Origin: Rhodanobacter sp.
GTDB lineage: Bacteria > Pseudomonadota > Gammaproteobacteria > Xanthomonadales > Rhodanobacteraceae
Reading direction: 5' to 3'
NCBI GenBank assembly: GCA_026193555.1
Contig: JAPHUU010000311.1
Location: forward strand, 1 to 10,053
DNA length: 10,053 bases
The notes under the pieces: model-generated
The model's input: the letters and a program-made list of their open reading frames with translations, nothing else
Database searches by the model: none
What the model was told of the DNA's origin: nothing
Program-made: the position numbers and the translations under genes
In this document: positions 1 to 5,830 of the stretch, piece after piece
Layout of the letters: each line of letters opens with the position of its first letter
Numbering within the stretch: the stretch's first letter is position 1

Positions 1-45
1 CGCCAACATGACCCTGTCGCCGTCTGCCGCCAAGCCCCGCGGCAT
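1..45 (-). CDS. Possible 5' end of the next gene after ygfB, cut by the window edge
   Basis: On the minus strand an ATG lies about 32 nt beyond the stop of the YgfB-like gene and opens a frame reading MPRGLAADGDRVMLA up to the edge. In this frame 14 of 15 third codon positions are G or C, as expected for a real gene in this high-GC DNA. A competing ATG at 65-67 opens another frame with much lower third-position GC. In Escherichia coli pepP (Xaa-Pro aminopeptidase) follows ygfB, so pepP is one candidate, but 15 residues are too few to assign a family. No clear ribosome binding site is visible. This is an inference only. Confidence 0.25.
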   Translation of the reverse strand, partial: MPRGLAADGDRVMLA

Positions 46-77
46 GAACAGTCTGTTTCGCCAGCATGGCAGTCCGC

Positions 78-758
78 TCAATGCACCCAGTGCCCGCTGC
101 GCTGACGTGGCGGCGCGTTGTCATCTTGCTTTTGTCCAGCCGGTTGCTGCAGCACCATGGCCTCGACCTCGGCCTCGGTGGCTGGCTTCGCCTGCCAGTA
201 ATGGTTGACGGCAGCAAGCACCGTCGGCACCTGCGAGAGGCACTCGTCGTACTCGTCCTCGCTGAGTTTCTCGAACTCGGTATCGGCGCTGAGGATGCCC
301 TCGTCCACCGCCAGCGCCATCACCGGGCCGAGCAGCTCCATCAGTTGCGGATCCTCGGCCAGCCGGTTTTCCCACAGCGCGGCACGTAGATCAATGCCGC
401 GGCTGAAGCCCTCGCACCAGCCCGCAGCCGACAGCATCGGCCCGGTTTCCAGCTCGACTTCGCCGAGGATCGGCTCATAGGCGTCGACATCGAGTTCGGC
501 GCTGATCGAATCGTTGAGCTTGGCCAGCAGGGCCAGCACGCGATTGCCTTCGGCCTCGTCGGCGAACGGCTCATGCAGCACTTCGTGCAGCCATTCATCC
601 GGCAGCACCAGCAGCGGCCCCACCGCCAACACGCTGAGCAGGCCGTGCACACCGTCCAGCAACAGGTCGCCTTCGCCGGTATGCGCGCGCAGATAGCGAT
701 CCAGCTCGTCCAGTTCGTTGTCGTCCAGCGAGCTGGGCCATTCGGTCTTTGCAGTCAT
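78..758 (-). CDS. ygfB: UPF0149 family protein (YgfB/YecA-like)
   Basis: The 226-residue protein is an acidic, all-helical UPF0149 member. The conserved pattern is visible as an N-terminal stretch with LLLDGVHGLLSVLAVGP (about residues 32-48), where the family screens a small helical domain, and a central GWCEGFSRG motif (about residues 113-121). The biochemical role is not settled. In Pseudomonas aeruginosa the family member YgfB is reported to counteract the transcriptional activator AlpA and thereby alter beta-lactam resistance. E. coli YgfB is about 190 residues, so this one carries a longer, polar, probably disordered C-terminal tail (about the last 25 residues). It starts 4 bp after the stop of the exonuclease III gene, with no strong ribosome binding site, so the two are probably co-transcribed and translationally coupled. 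Family assignment is firm; function is inferred. Confidence 0.88.
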   Translation of the reverse strand: MTAKTEWPSSLDDNELDELDRYLRAHTGEGDLLLDGVHGLLSVLAVGPLLVLPDEWLHEVLHEPFADEAEGNRVLALLAKLNDSISAELDVDAYEPILGEVELETGPMLSAAGWCEGFSRGIDLRAALWENRLAEDPQLMELLGPVMALAVDEGILSADTEFEKLSEDEYDECLSQVPTVLAAVNHYWQAKPATEAEVEAMVLQQPAGQKQDDNAPPRQRSGHWVH

Positions 759-762
759 ACGG

Positions 763-1530
763 TCAGATATCCAGTTCCAGCGTCACCGGAGTGTGATCGG
801 AGGGGCGTTCCCAGCGACGCGGTTCGCGATCAATGGTCGCCACGGTGGCAGCCAGCTTCAATGCCTCGCCGATCAGGATCAGGTCGATGCGCAGACCCAT
901 GTTGCGACGGAATGCGGCCTGCCGATAGTCCCACCAGCTGTAATGTTCAGCGCCCGCTTCGAACAAGCGGAAACTGTCGTGCAGGCCGAGGTCGGTGATC
1001 GCCTTCAGCGCAGCGCGCTCGGGCGGCGAGCACAGGATGTCCTCGCCCCAGGCGACCGGATCATAGACGTCGCGGTCGTCCGGGCAGATATTGAAGTCGC
1101 CCAGCACCACCAGCCTGGGATGACGCTTCAGTTCACTGGCCAGGAACTCCCGCACCTTGGCCAGCCAGTCCAGCTTGTAGGCGTATTTCTCGTCGCCGAC
1201 CGCCTTGCCGTTGACCACGTAAAGATCGACCACGCGCAACTCGCCGATCGTCGCCGCCAGAATCCGCCGTTGCGGGTCGTCCAGCCCGGGGATGTCGGTG
1301 ACGATGTCACGGGGCTGCTCACGGGCGAGGATCGCCACACCGTTGTAGGTTTTCTGGCCCGAGCACACCGCGTGATAGCCCGCCGCGGCCAGTTCGTCGA
1401 CCGGAAACTTCGCGTCCTCCAGCTTGGTTTCCTGCAGGGCCACGATGTCCGGCTTTGCGTCGGCCAGCCACTGGGTCAGGTGCGGCAGGCGCACCTTCAG
1501 CGAGTTGACGTTCCAGGAGGCAATCTTCAT
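763..1530 (-). CDS. xth: Exodeoxyribonuclease III (AP endonuclease, xth family)
   Basis: This 255-residue enzyme belongs to the exonuclease III branch of the endonuclease/exonuclease/phosphatase fold. It incises DNA 5' of abasic sites and removes 3' blocking groups in base excision repair. Diagnostic motifs are present: MKIASWNVNSL at the N-terminus (N7), LQETK with metal-binding E34, Y104 in DLYVVNGK, GDFN with D145 and N147, RIDL with D216, and the C-terminal SDHTPV with D245 and H246. The start was chosen because the family begins exactly at MKIASWN. The open frame continues upstream to 2019, but that part is antisense to the cold shock gene and its leader. No ribosome binding site precedes the ATG. 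A TACAAT hexamer ends 7 nt upstream, which suggests a leaderless message. E. coli XthA is slightly longer (268 residues). Confidence 0.95.
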   Translation of the reverse strand: MKIASWNVNSLKVRLPHLTQWLADAKPDIVALQETKLEDAKFPVDELAAAGYHAVCSGQKTYNGVAILAREQPRDIVTDIPGLDDPQRRILAATIGELRVVDLYVVNGKAVGDEKYAYKLDWLAKVREFLASELKRHPRLVVLGDFNICPDDRDVYDPVAWGEDILCSPPERAALKAITDLGLHDSFRLFEAGAEHYSWWDYRQAAFRRNMGLRIDLILIGEALKLAATVATIDREPRRWERPSDHTPVTLELDI

Positions 1531-1537
1531 CGTACAT

Positions 1538-1543
1538 ATTGTA
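1538..1543 (-). promoter_or_regulatory. Candidate -10 element for xth (leaderless transcript)
   Basis: On the minus strand the hexamer TACAAT matches the sigma-70 -10 consensus at 5 of 6 positions and is followed by 7 nt and then the xth ATG. Transcription would therefore begin at or one base before the start codon. No recognisable -35 hexamer lies 16-18 bp upstream; the inverted repeat at 1553-1588 occupies that place instead. Confidence 0.4.
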
Positions 1544-1552
1544 AGGGATGCG

Positions 1553-1588
1553 CCCTGACCGGCACGCCGTATCGCATGCCGGTCAGGG
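1553..1588. repeat. Perfect 12-bp inverted repeat, candidate operator
   Basis: The arms CCCTGACCGGCA (1553-1564) and TGCCGGTCAGGG (1577-1588) are exactly complementary and enclose a 12-bp spacer. The element sits in the gap between the divergent xth and csp genes, 22 bp upstream of the xth ATG and about 215 bp upstream of the csp ATG. Its centre falls near -40 relative to the predicted xth start. It is not followed by a T-run on either strand, so it does not look like an intrinsic terminator. It may be a regulator binding site or a dispersed palindromic repeat. Confidence 0.5.
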
Positions 1589-1693
1589 GATCTTCGACGG
1601 CGACATTGGCGAAAAGCGATGAAATTGAACCGGCAATGACTTGCCTCCTTGCCAGATATGCAAACAAACCCACCGAAACGGAACTTTCGGGTG

Positions 1694-1699
1694 TATGCT
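1694..1699 (+). promoter_or_regulatory. Weak candidate -10 element for csp
   Basis: TATGCT, preceded directly by TG, is the best -10-like hexamer upstream of the cold shock gene. It would give a leader of roughly 100 nt, which fits the long leaders of cspA-type genes. No good -35 hexamer is found at the normal spacing, so the assignment is tentative. Confidence 0.28.
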
Positions 1700-1740
1700 C
1701 GCAAGGCAGCCATCCGGATTGTTCGCGATGTGCTGCTCCT

Positions 1741-1775
1741 TTTGCGGCCAGGTGCAGCGCACCATGGCCCGCAAA
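1741..1775 (+). promoter_or_regulatory. Stem-loop in the csp 5' leader
   Basis: Three stacked helices are visible: TTTGCG (1741-1746) with CGCAAA (1770-1775), GCCA (1747-1750) with TGGC (1765-1768), and GGTG (1751-1754) with CACC (1760-1763). They close on a 5-nt loop and are separated only by single-base bulges at 1764 and 1769, giving 14 base pairs. The stem ends 28 nt before the csp ATG. CCTTT at 1738-1742 overlaps the foot of the stem and is complementary to the csp Shine-Dalgarno AAAGG (1790-1794), so an alternative fold hiding the ribosome binding site is possible. Temperature-dependent leader refolding is established for E. coli cspA; here it is inferred. Confidence 0.5.
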
Positions 1776-1803
1776 CCATCACTAGCTTCAAAGGTATAGT
1801 TAC

Positions 1804-2013
1804 ATGTCGGATCGTCAGAGCGGTACAGTCAAGTGGTTCAACGACGCCAAGGGTTTTGGCTTCATCACGCCGGAAAGCGGTGATGACCTGTTCGTGCATT
1901 TTCGCGCGATCCAGGGCACGGGCTTCAAGTCCCTGCAAGAAGGTCAGCGCGTCACGTTCATCGTCACCAAGGGCCAGAAAGGCCTGCAGGCTGAAGAAGT
2001 CCAGGTTGCCTGA
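1804..2013 (+). CDS. Cold shock protein, CspA family
   Basis: The 69-residue protein is a single cold shock (OB-fold) domain of normal family length. It binds single-stranded RNA and DNA in the cytoplasm and acts as an RNA chaperone. The two RNA-binding motifs are intact: RNP1 in KGFGFI (residues 16-21) and RNP2 in LFVHF (residues 29-33), with the aromatic residues W11, F12, F18, F20, F30 and F33 in place. AAAGG ends 9 nt before the ATG and serves as ribosome binding site. The gene stands alone: it diverges from xth, has a structured leader and is closed by a strong intrinsic terminator. Bacteria usually carry several paralogues and only some are cold-induced, so I give no number or letter to this one. 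Confidence 0.95.
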   Translation: MSDRQSGTVKWFNDAKGFGFITPESGDDLFVHFRAIQGTGFKSLQEGQRVTFIVTKGQKGLQAEEVQVA

Positions 2014-2040
2014 GTCCATACGGACCCAAGCGATCTGAAA

Positions 2041-2066
2041 AAGCCCGCTTCGGCGGGCTTTTTTTT
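2041..2066 (+). terminator. Intrinsic terminator after csp, probably bidirectional
   Basis: An 8-bp stem AAGCCCGC / GCGGGCTT closes on a stable TTCG tetraloop (2049-2052) and runs into an unbroken T-run of eight T's (2059-2066). It lies 28 nt after the csp stop. On the minus strand the same stem is followed by TTTTTC, so it may also end transcripts coming from prlC. Confidence 0.88.
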
Positions 2067-2147
2067 GTCCGCTTTTTGCGAAGCTGCACCTGGCACATGT
2101 ACAGATCCGGTCGTTGCACCAGGGCTTCGTCCCACCGGGCAGGAAGG

Positions 2148-2182
2148 GAGCATCGAGGTTCGCGGAACAAACCCCGATGCTC
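2148..2182 (-). other. Stem-loop in the 3' untranslated region of prlC
   Basis: Starting 5 nt after the prlC stop, the minus-strand RNA can form a 13-bp stem with a 9-nt loop: arm GAGCAUCGGGGUU (2182-2170) against AACCUCGAUGCUC (2160-2148). All 13 positions pair, one as G-U. The plus-strand RNA would have an A-C mismatch there, so the structure suits the prlC transcript. No T-run follows, so it is better read as a 3' stabilising or processing hairpin than as an intrinsic terminator. Confidence 0.5.
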
Positions 2183-2187
2183 GCTGA

Positions 2188-4245
2188 CTACACCAGTCCG
2201 TGACTGCGCAACAATGCCTCGGGCTCCGGCTTGCGCCCACGAAATGCGATGAAGCTTTCCAGCGCGGGACGGCTGGCGCCGATCGACAGCACCTCACGGC
2301 GGAAGCGCTCGCCGGTGGCACGGTCGATCACGCTGCCGGTCTCGGTGGCACGGTCCTCGAACTCGCCAAACGCGTCGGCGGACAGCAGTTCGGCCCACAG
2401 GTAACTGTAGTAGCCGGCCGCATAGCCACCGGCGAAGACATGGCTGAAACCGTGCGGGAAGCGCTGCCATGCCGGTGGGTGCAGCACCGCCACCTGCTTG
2501 CGAACCCGCTCCAGCACGGCCAGGGTGCGGGCGCCTTCAGCGGGGTCGAATTCCAGGTGCAGGGTGAAGTCGAACAACGCGAATTCCAGCTGGCGCACCA
2601 GGAACAGGCCGGCGTGGAAGTGACGGGCGGCCAGCATGCGCTGGAACAGCTCGTCGGGCAGCGGCTCGCCGGTCTCGTAGTGGCGTGCAAACAAGTCGAG
2701 CGCCTCGCGGTTCCAGCCGAAGTTCTCCATGAACTGGCTGGGCAGCTCCACTGCGTCCCACTCGACACCCTCGATGCCACCGATCGACGGCAGCGCGATC
2801 CCGGTCAGCAGGTGATGCAGGCCGTGGCCGAATTCATGGAACAAGGTCAGCACGTCGTCATGCGTGAGCAGGGCCGGCTTGCCCTCGGTCGGTGGCGCGA
2901 AATTGCAGGTGAGAAATGCCACCGGCAGCTGCAGATGCTCGCCATCGTCGAAGCGGGCGCGGCAGACATCCATCCAGGCGCCACCCCGCTTGCCGTTGCG
3001 TGCGTACAGATCGAGATAGGCACCGGCGAACACGCGCCCGTCGGCATCGCGCACGTCGTAATAGCGCACGTCCGGATGCCACACATCGACGCCCTCGCGC
3101 AGCGCCAACGTGATTCCGTAGAGCCTGTGGGTCAGACCGAACAAGCCATCGATCACTGCCGGCAACGGGAAGTACGGCTTGAGCTGCTCCTCGTCCAGTG
3201 CGTACTGCCGCTGACGCAACTTTTCCGAGGCATAGCCGACATCCCAGGACTCCAGCGTGTCGAGCTTCAGTTCGGCACGGGCGAATTCGCGCAGCGTCGC
3301 CAATTCACGCTGCGCGACCGGTTTGGCGCGGGCGGCCAGATCGTGCAGGAACTCCATCACCTCGGTCGGTGAGGCGGCCATCTTGGTGGCCAGCGATTCC
3401 TCGGCGGCATTGGCGAAACCCAGCAGCTGCGCTGCCTCGTGCCGCAGCGCCATGATCTGCTCGAGGCGCGCGGAGTTGTCGAACTTGCCGGCATCCGGGC
3501 CCTGGTCCGAGGCGCGCGTCTGGTAAGCCCAGTACACCCGCTCGCGCAGGCCCCGGTTGTCGGCATAGGTGAGCACGGCCTGCACGCTGGGCTGCTTCAG
3601 CGTCACCAGGTACCCGTCAAGTTCCTGATCCAGCGCGTACTGGCGCAGCACCGCCCGACCGGACTCGGGAATGCCGGCGAGGTCGCGTTCGTCGGTGATG
3701 TGCTCTTGCCACGCCTCGCTGGCGTCGAGCACCGCGTTGGAAAATTCGGTGGACAGGCGGGACAGCTCCACGCCGATCGCGCGGAACCGCGTGCGCGCCG
3801 GCTCTTCCAGTGCCACGCCGGACAACCTGAAATCGCGCAATGCGTGCTCGACCAGCGCCCGCTCGGGGCGCGGCAGCCCGGCAAAATCCGGCGCATCGGC
3901 CAACGCCTGCACCGCCGCATACAGCGCGCGGTTCTGTCCCAGCTCGATCGCGTGTTCGGTCAGCGCTTCCTCGGCCGGACCATAAACCTTGCGCAGCGCA
4001 TCGCTGTCAGCCACCGCATGCAGATGGCCGACCGGTGCCCACGCACGCGACAGCTTCTGCTCCAGCCGTTCCTGGCTCAGCATCACGGTGGCGAAATCGT
4101 GCGGCGCGCCGGGCGCGGTGAGCGCATCGATCGCATCGCGGTAGTCGGCCAGCAGCGTGTCGATCGCCGGCTCCACATGTTCGGGGCGAATGCGGGAAAA
4201 CGCCGGCAGTACGTCGTCGGCCAGCAACGGGTTGTCGTGGTTCAT
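2188..4245 (-). CDS. prlC: Oligopeptidase A (M3 family zinc metallopeptidase)
   Basis: At 685 residues this matches the length of E. coli oligopeptidase A (about 680). The enzyme is a cytoplasmic zinc peptidase that degrades short peptides, including cleaved signal peptides and products of ATP-dependent proteases. The catalytic motif is HEFGH, with zinc ligands H470 and H474 and catalytic E471. The likely third zinc ligand is E500 in the downstream ELPSQFMENF segment. The C-terminal block GFSHVFAGGYAAGYYSYLW, which carries substrate-binding His and Tyr residues in the family, is also present. There is no signal peptide. The ATG is preceded by an excellent AAGGAG (4251-4256) at 5-nt spacing. 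The gene diverges from the carbonic anhydrase gene and ends in a 3' stem-loop. The close relative Dcp (dipeptidyl carboxypeptidase) is the alternative; the N-terminal NPLL....LP.F..I.PEH pattern favours oligopeptidase A. Confidence 0.95.
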   Translation of the reverse strand: MNHDNPLLADDVLPAFSRIRPEHVEPAIDTLLADYRDAIDALTAPGAPHDFATVMLSQERLEQKLSRAWAPVGHLHAVADSDALRKVYGPAEEALTEHAIELGQNRALYAAVQALADAPDFAGLPRPERALVEHALRDFRLSGVALEEPARTRFRAIGVELSRLSTEFSNAVLDASEAWQEHITDERDLAGIPESGRAVLRQYALDQELDGYLVTLKQPSVQAVLTYADNRGLRERVYWAYQTRASDQGPDAGKFDNSARLEQIMALRHEAAQLLGFANAAEESLATKMAASPTEVMEFLHDLAARAKPVAQRELATLREFARAELKLDTLESWDVGYASEKLRQRQYALDEEQLKPYFPLPAVIDGLFGLTHRLYGITLALREGVDVWHPDVRYYDVRDADGRVFAGAYLDLYARNGKRGGAWMDVCRARFDDGEHLQLPVAFLTCNFAPPTEGKPALLTHDDVLTLFHEFGHGLHHLLTGIALPSIGGIEGVEWDAVELPSQFMENFGWNREALDLFARHYETGEPLPDELFQRMLAARHFHAGLFLVRQLEFALFDFTLHLEFDPAEGARTLAVLERVRKQVAVLHPPAWQRFPHGFSHVFAGGYAAGYYSYLWAELLSADAFGEFEDRATETGSVIDRATGERFRREVLSIGASRPALESFIAFRGRKPEPEALLRSHGLV

Positions 4246-4328
4246 GAAATCTCCTTGGAGGTTTCAAGCGTGGCGACGCACACGCCCGAAATCAAGCACG
4301 GCCGACGGCCCTCGCGGGGCCAAGGCTC

Positions 4329-4334
4329 TAGAAT
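4329..4334 (+). promoter_or_regulatory. Candidate -10 element for the carbonic anhydrase gene (leaderless)
   Basis: TAGAAT matches the -10 consensus at 5 of 6 positions and is followed by GTGACG and then the ATG at 4341. Transcription starting 7 nt downstream would begin on the start codon itself. No convincing -35 hexamer or Shine-Dalgarno sequence accompanies it. Confidence 0.4.
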
Positions 4335-4340
4335 GTGACG

Positions 4341-4877
4341 ATGAATCATTTGCGCAGCTACAAGGGCGTGCGGCCCACCCTCGGTCAACGCGTCTATGTC
4401 GACCCGGGCGCCACCGTCATCGGTGCCGTGGTGCTCAACGACGATGTGTCGATCTGGCCCGGTGCGGTGCTGCGCGGCGACGTGCACCACATCCGGGTCG
4501 GCGCGCGCAGCAACATCCAGGACGGCAGCATCGTGCATGTCACCCACGACGGCCCGTATTCGCCAGGCGGCTTCCCGTGCCTGATCGGCGCGGGTGTCAC
4601 CATCGGTCACGCCGCCGTGGTGCATGCCTGCACGATCGAGGACTACTGCCTGATCGGCATGCACGCCACCGTGCTCGACGGCGCGGTGGTTCGGAAGTAC
4701 GGCTTCGTCGGCGCCGGCAGCGTGATCCCGCCCGGCAAGGTGGTCGGCGAGCGGGAGCTGTGGCTGGGCAGCCCGGCGAAGTTCATACGCCTGCTCAGCG
4801 ATCGCCAGATCGAACAGCTGCATTATTCCGCCGACCAATATGTGCGGCTGAAAGACGAGTACCTCGCTGCCGACTGA
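4341..4877 (+). CDS. Gamma carbonic anhydrase family protein (YrdA-like)
   Basis: The 178-residue protein is a left-handed beta-helix made of hexapeptide repeats (about residues 18-140), followed by a C-terminal helix with the family ending YVRLKDEYL. The members form trimers with metal sites at the subunit interfaces. Candidate metal ligands are H90 and H95 (IGHAAVVH), spaced as in the gamma carbonic anhydrase Cam, with H66 or H69 of VHVTH as the third. R45 and D47 in LRGD and Q60 and D61 in IQDGS match the conserved structural residues. Carbonic anhydrase activity is not proven for many YrdA-type proteins, so the function stays a family prediction. I chose the ATG at 4341; a GTG at 4335 would add two residues, but homologues begin a few residues before the RPYLG-like segment. 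The gene diverges from prlC and ends 17 bp from a convergent gene. Confidence 0.9.
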   Translation: MNHLRSYKGVRPTLGQRVYVDPGATVIGAVVLNDDVSIWPGAVLRGDVHHIRVGARSNIQDGSIVHVTHDGPYSPGGFPCLIGAGVTIGHAAVVHACTIEDYCLIGMHATVLDGAVVRKYGFVGAGSVIPPGKVVGERELWLGSPAKFIRLLSDRQIEQLHYSADQYVRLKDEYLAAD

Positions 4878-4894
4878 CCGCCGGGCAAAGGCGA

Positions 4895-5434
4895 TCAGTG
4901 CGCCCCTTTGGGCGCGCCTGCCTGGCGCTCCGCGATCAATCGGGCCTGCGCTTCGTGCTGCCTGGTCAACAGCATGCGCTGGGCATCGAGATAGGCGCCG
5001 AGCAACTGAAGCTTGTAACTGTCCTTGCCCTGATCGCGGCTGGCGTCGTATTCGTGCAGCAACAGCAATTCGCGTTGTGCCTCATCCAGATTGCCCTGAC
5101 CGATGTCCTGTTCGACGCCGTCGCATGCCGGCACAAAGGCTTCATGCAGTCGCTCAAGCGCCAGCTGGTTGCTCGAATCGAGCTGCAGAACACTGAGATA
5201 GAACTCGTAGAGATTGCTGCCGGCAGGTGCAACCAGCCGCCGGTCGTGAAATGCGTTGTCGGCCAGACCAAGCAGGACCGTGACGCCGTTGCTGTTGTCG
5301 GTAGCGGCGCGCTCCGCCGCCTGCGCTGAGGCATGGCTGCGCCAGAGTGCGCCCACGGTCAGCACGGCAAGCACCAGAAACCCAACCGTGAACAGGCCGC
5401 GCCGTTGCCGCACGGAGAAGGCGATATGAGACAT
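4895..5434 (-). CDS. Hypothetical protein with an N-terminal membrane anchor
   Basis: I do not recognise this 179-residue protein. Residues 1-12 are basic (RQRRG), followed by one hydrophobic helix (about 13-31, LFTVGFLVLAVLTVGALW), so it is probably a single-pass inner membrane protein with its bulk in the periplasm. The remainder is predicted helical, with a TPR-like pattern RLVAPAGSNLYEFYLSVLQLD and SSNQLALERL at about residues 66-95. Similar stretches occur in the periplasmic parts of some TonB-like and TPR proteins of this order, but there is no proline-rich spacer or TonB domain here. A weak AGGTG precedes the ATG. It lies downstream of aroE and yeiW on the same strand after a 129-bp gap that contains an inverted repeat, so it may have its own promoter. 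Confidence 0.75.
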   Translation of the reverse strand: MSHIAFSVRQRRGLFTVGFLVLAVLTVGALWRSHASAQAAERAATDNSNGVTVLLGLADNAFHDRRLVAPAGSNLYEFYLSVLQLDSSNQLALERLHEAFVPACDGVEQDIGQGNLDEAQRELLLLHEYDASRDQGKDSYKLQLLGAYLDAQRMLLTRQHEAQARLIAERQAGAPKGAH

Positions 5435-5472
5435 GGCACCTGCATGAGCTTGGGTTGCGCCTCACACATCCG

Positions 5473-5500
5473 GTATCGGCTATCGAGGCAGTGCCGATAC
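5473..5500. repeat. Inverted repeat upstream of the anchored hypothetical gene
   Basis: The 8-bp arms GTATCGGC (5473-5480) and GCCGATAC (5493-5500) enclose a 12-bp spacer. The element lies 39 bp upstream of the minus-strand ATG at 5434, where a promoter would be expected. It could be an operator or a leader hairpin. No T-run follows on either strand. Confidence 0.4.
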
Positions 5501-5563
5501 GGTAGTGGCGCTTCGTGGCAATCTGATGAATCGCTGCCGACGCTGATGTCCGCGGATTCCGAA

Positions 5564-5830
5564 TCAAATGTTGCGGGTTGCCGCCTCCAGCCGCGCCAGC
5601 CACGCCATGGCATGACCCTGATCGCTGCCGCACATGGCCGGTTCCGCGCGCAGGCTGACACACACCGCCGGACGCTCGGGACGGCCGAAGATCGCGCAGC
5701 GGTTGTCCGCCGTCAGCTGGATGCAGCGCACGCCGGCCGGCTTGCCCAGCGGCATGCCGGGGATCGGCGAGGAGATCGACGGCGCGATGCAGCAGGCGCC
5801 GCAACCGACCCTGCAGGGCAGTGCATTCAA
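5564..5830 (-). CDS. yeiW: YkgJ/UPF0153 cysteine-cluster protein, YeiW homologue
   Basis: This 88-residue protein closely resembles E. coli YeiW (about 84 residues). Eight cysteines are arranged as [10 protein letters not shown] (C6, C10, C13, C14), then C36, C45, C57 and C67, with the family segment [18 protein letters not shown] between them. The cysteines are thought to bind a metal or an iron-sulfur cluster; the role is unknown. Its start is unusual. No in-frame ATG or GTG lies just before the conserved region, and the best candidate is TTG at 5828-5830, whose last two bases form the start of the aroE stop TGA. This implies translational coupling to aroE and explains the absence of a Shine-Dalgarno. 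An in-frame ATG at 5969-5971 would add 47 residues read antiparallel in frame to the aroE 3' end and is not supported by the family. Confidence 0.8.
   Translation of the reverse strand: MNALPCRVGCGACCIAPSISSPIPGMPLGKPAGVRCIQLTADNRCAIFGRPERPAVCVSLRAEPAMCGSDQGHAMAWLARLEAATRNI

Noticed and set aside
1..67. Frame from the ATG at 65-67 as the start of the left-edge gene
   Set aside because: Its third-position GC is only about half, unlike the alternative frame from 45 and unlike neighbouring genes; too short to exclude a frameshift.
718..1785. Long plus-strand open frame opposite xth
   Set aside because: It has no family resemblance and mirrors the codon pattern of xth; a typical antisense shadow in high-GC DNA.
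1531..2019. N-terminal extension of the exonuclease III frame
   Set aside because: The extra 163 residues are antisense to the cold shock gene and its leader, and the family begins exactly at MKIASWN.
2081..2136. Bulged GAAGC..CCTGG / CCAGG-GCTTC pairing after csp
   Set aside because: Two 5-bp helices with a 4-nt bulge and a long loop are within chance expectation for this base composition.
2200..4338. Two long plus-strand open frames opposite prlC
   Set aside because: They are rich in Gln, Arg and His without motifs, and lie wholly against a well supported M3 peptidase gene.
4900..4915. GCGCCC/GGGCGC hairpin between the convergent carbonic anhydrase and hypothetical genes
   Set aside because: It lies inside the last codons of the minus-strand gene and has no T-run, so it is likely coding-driven and not a terminator.
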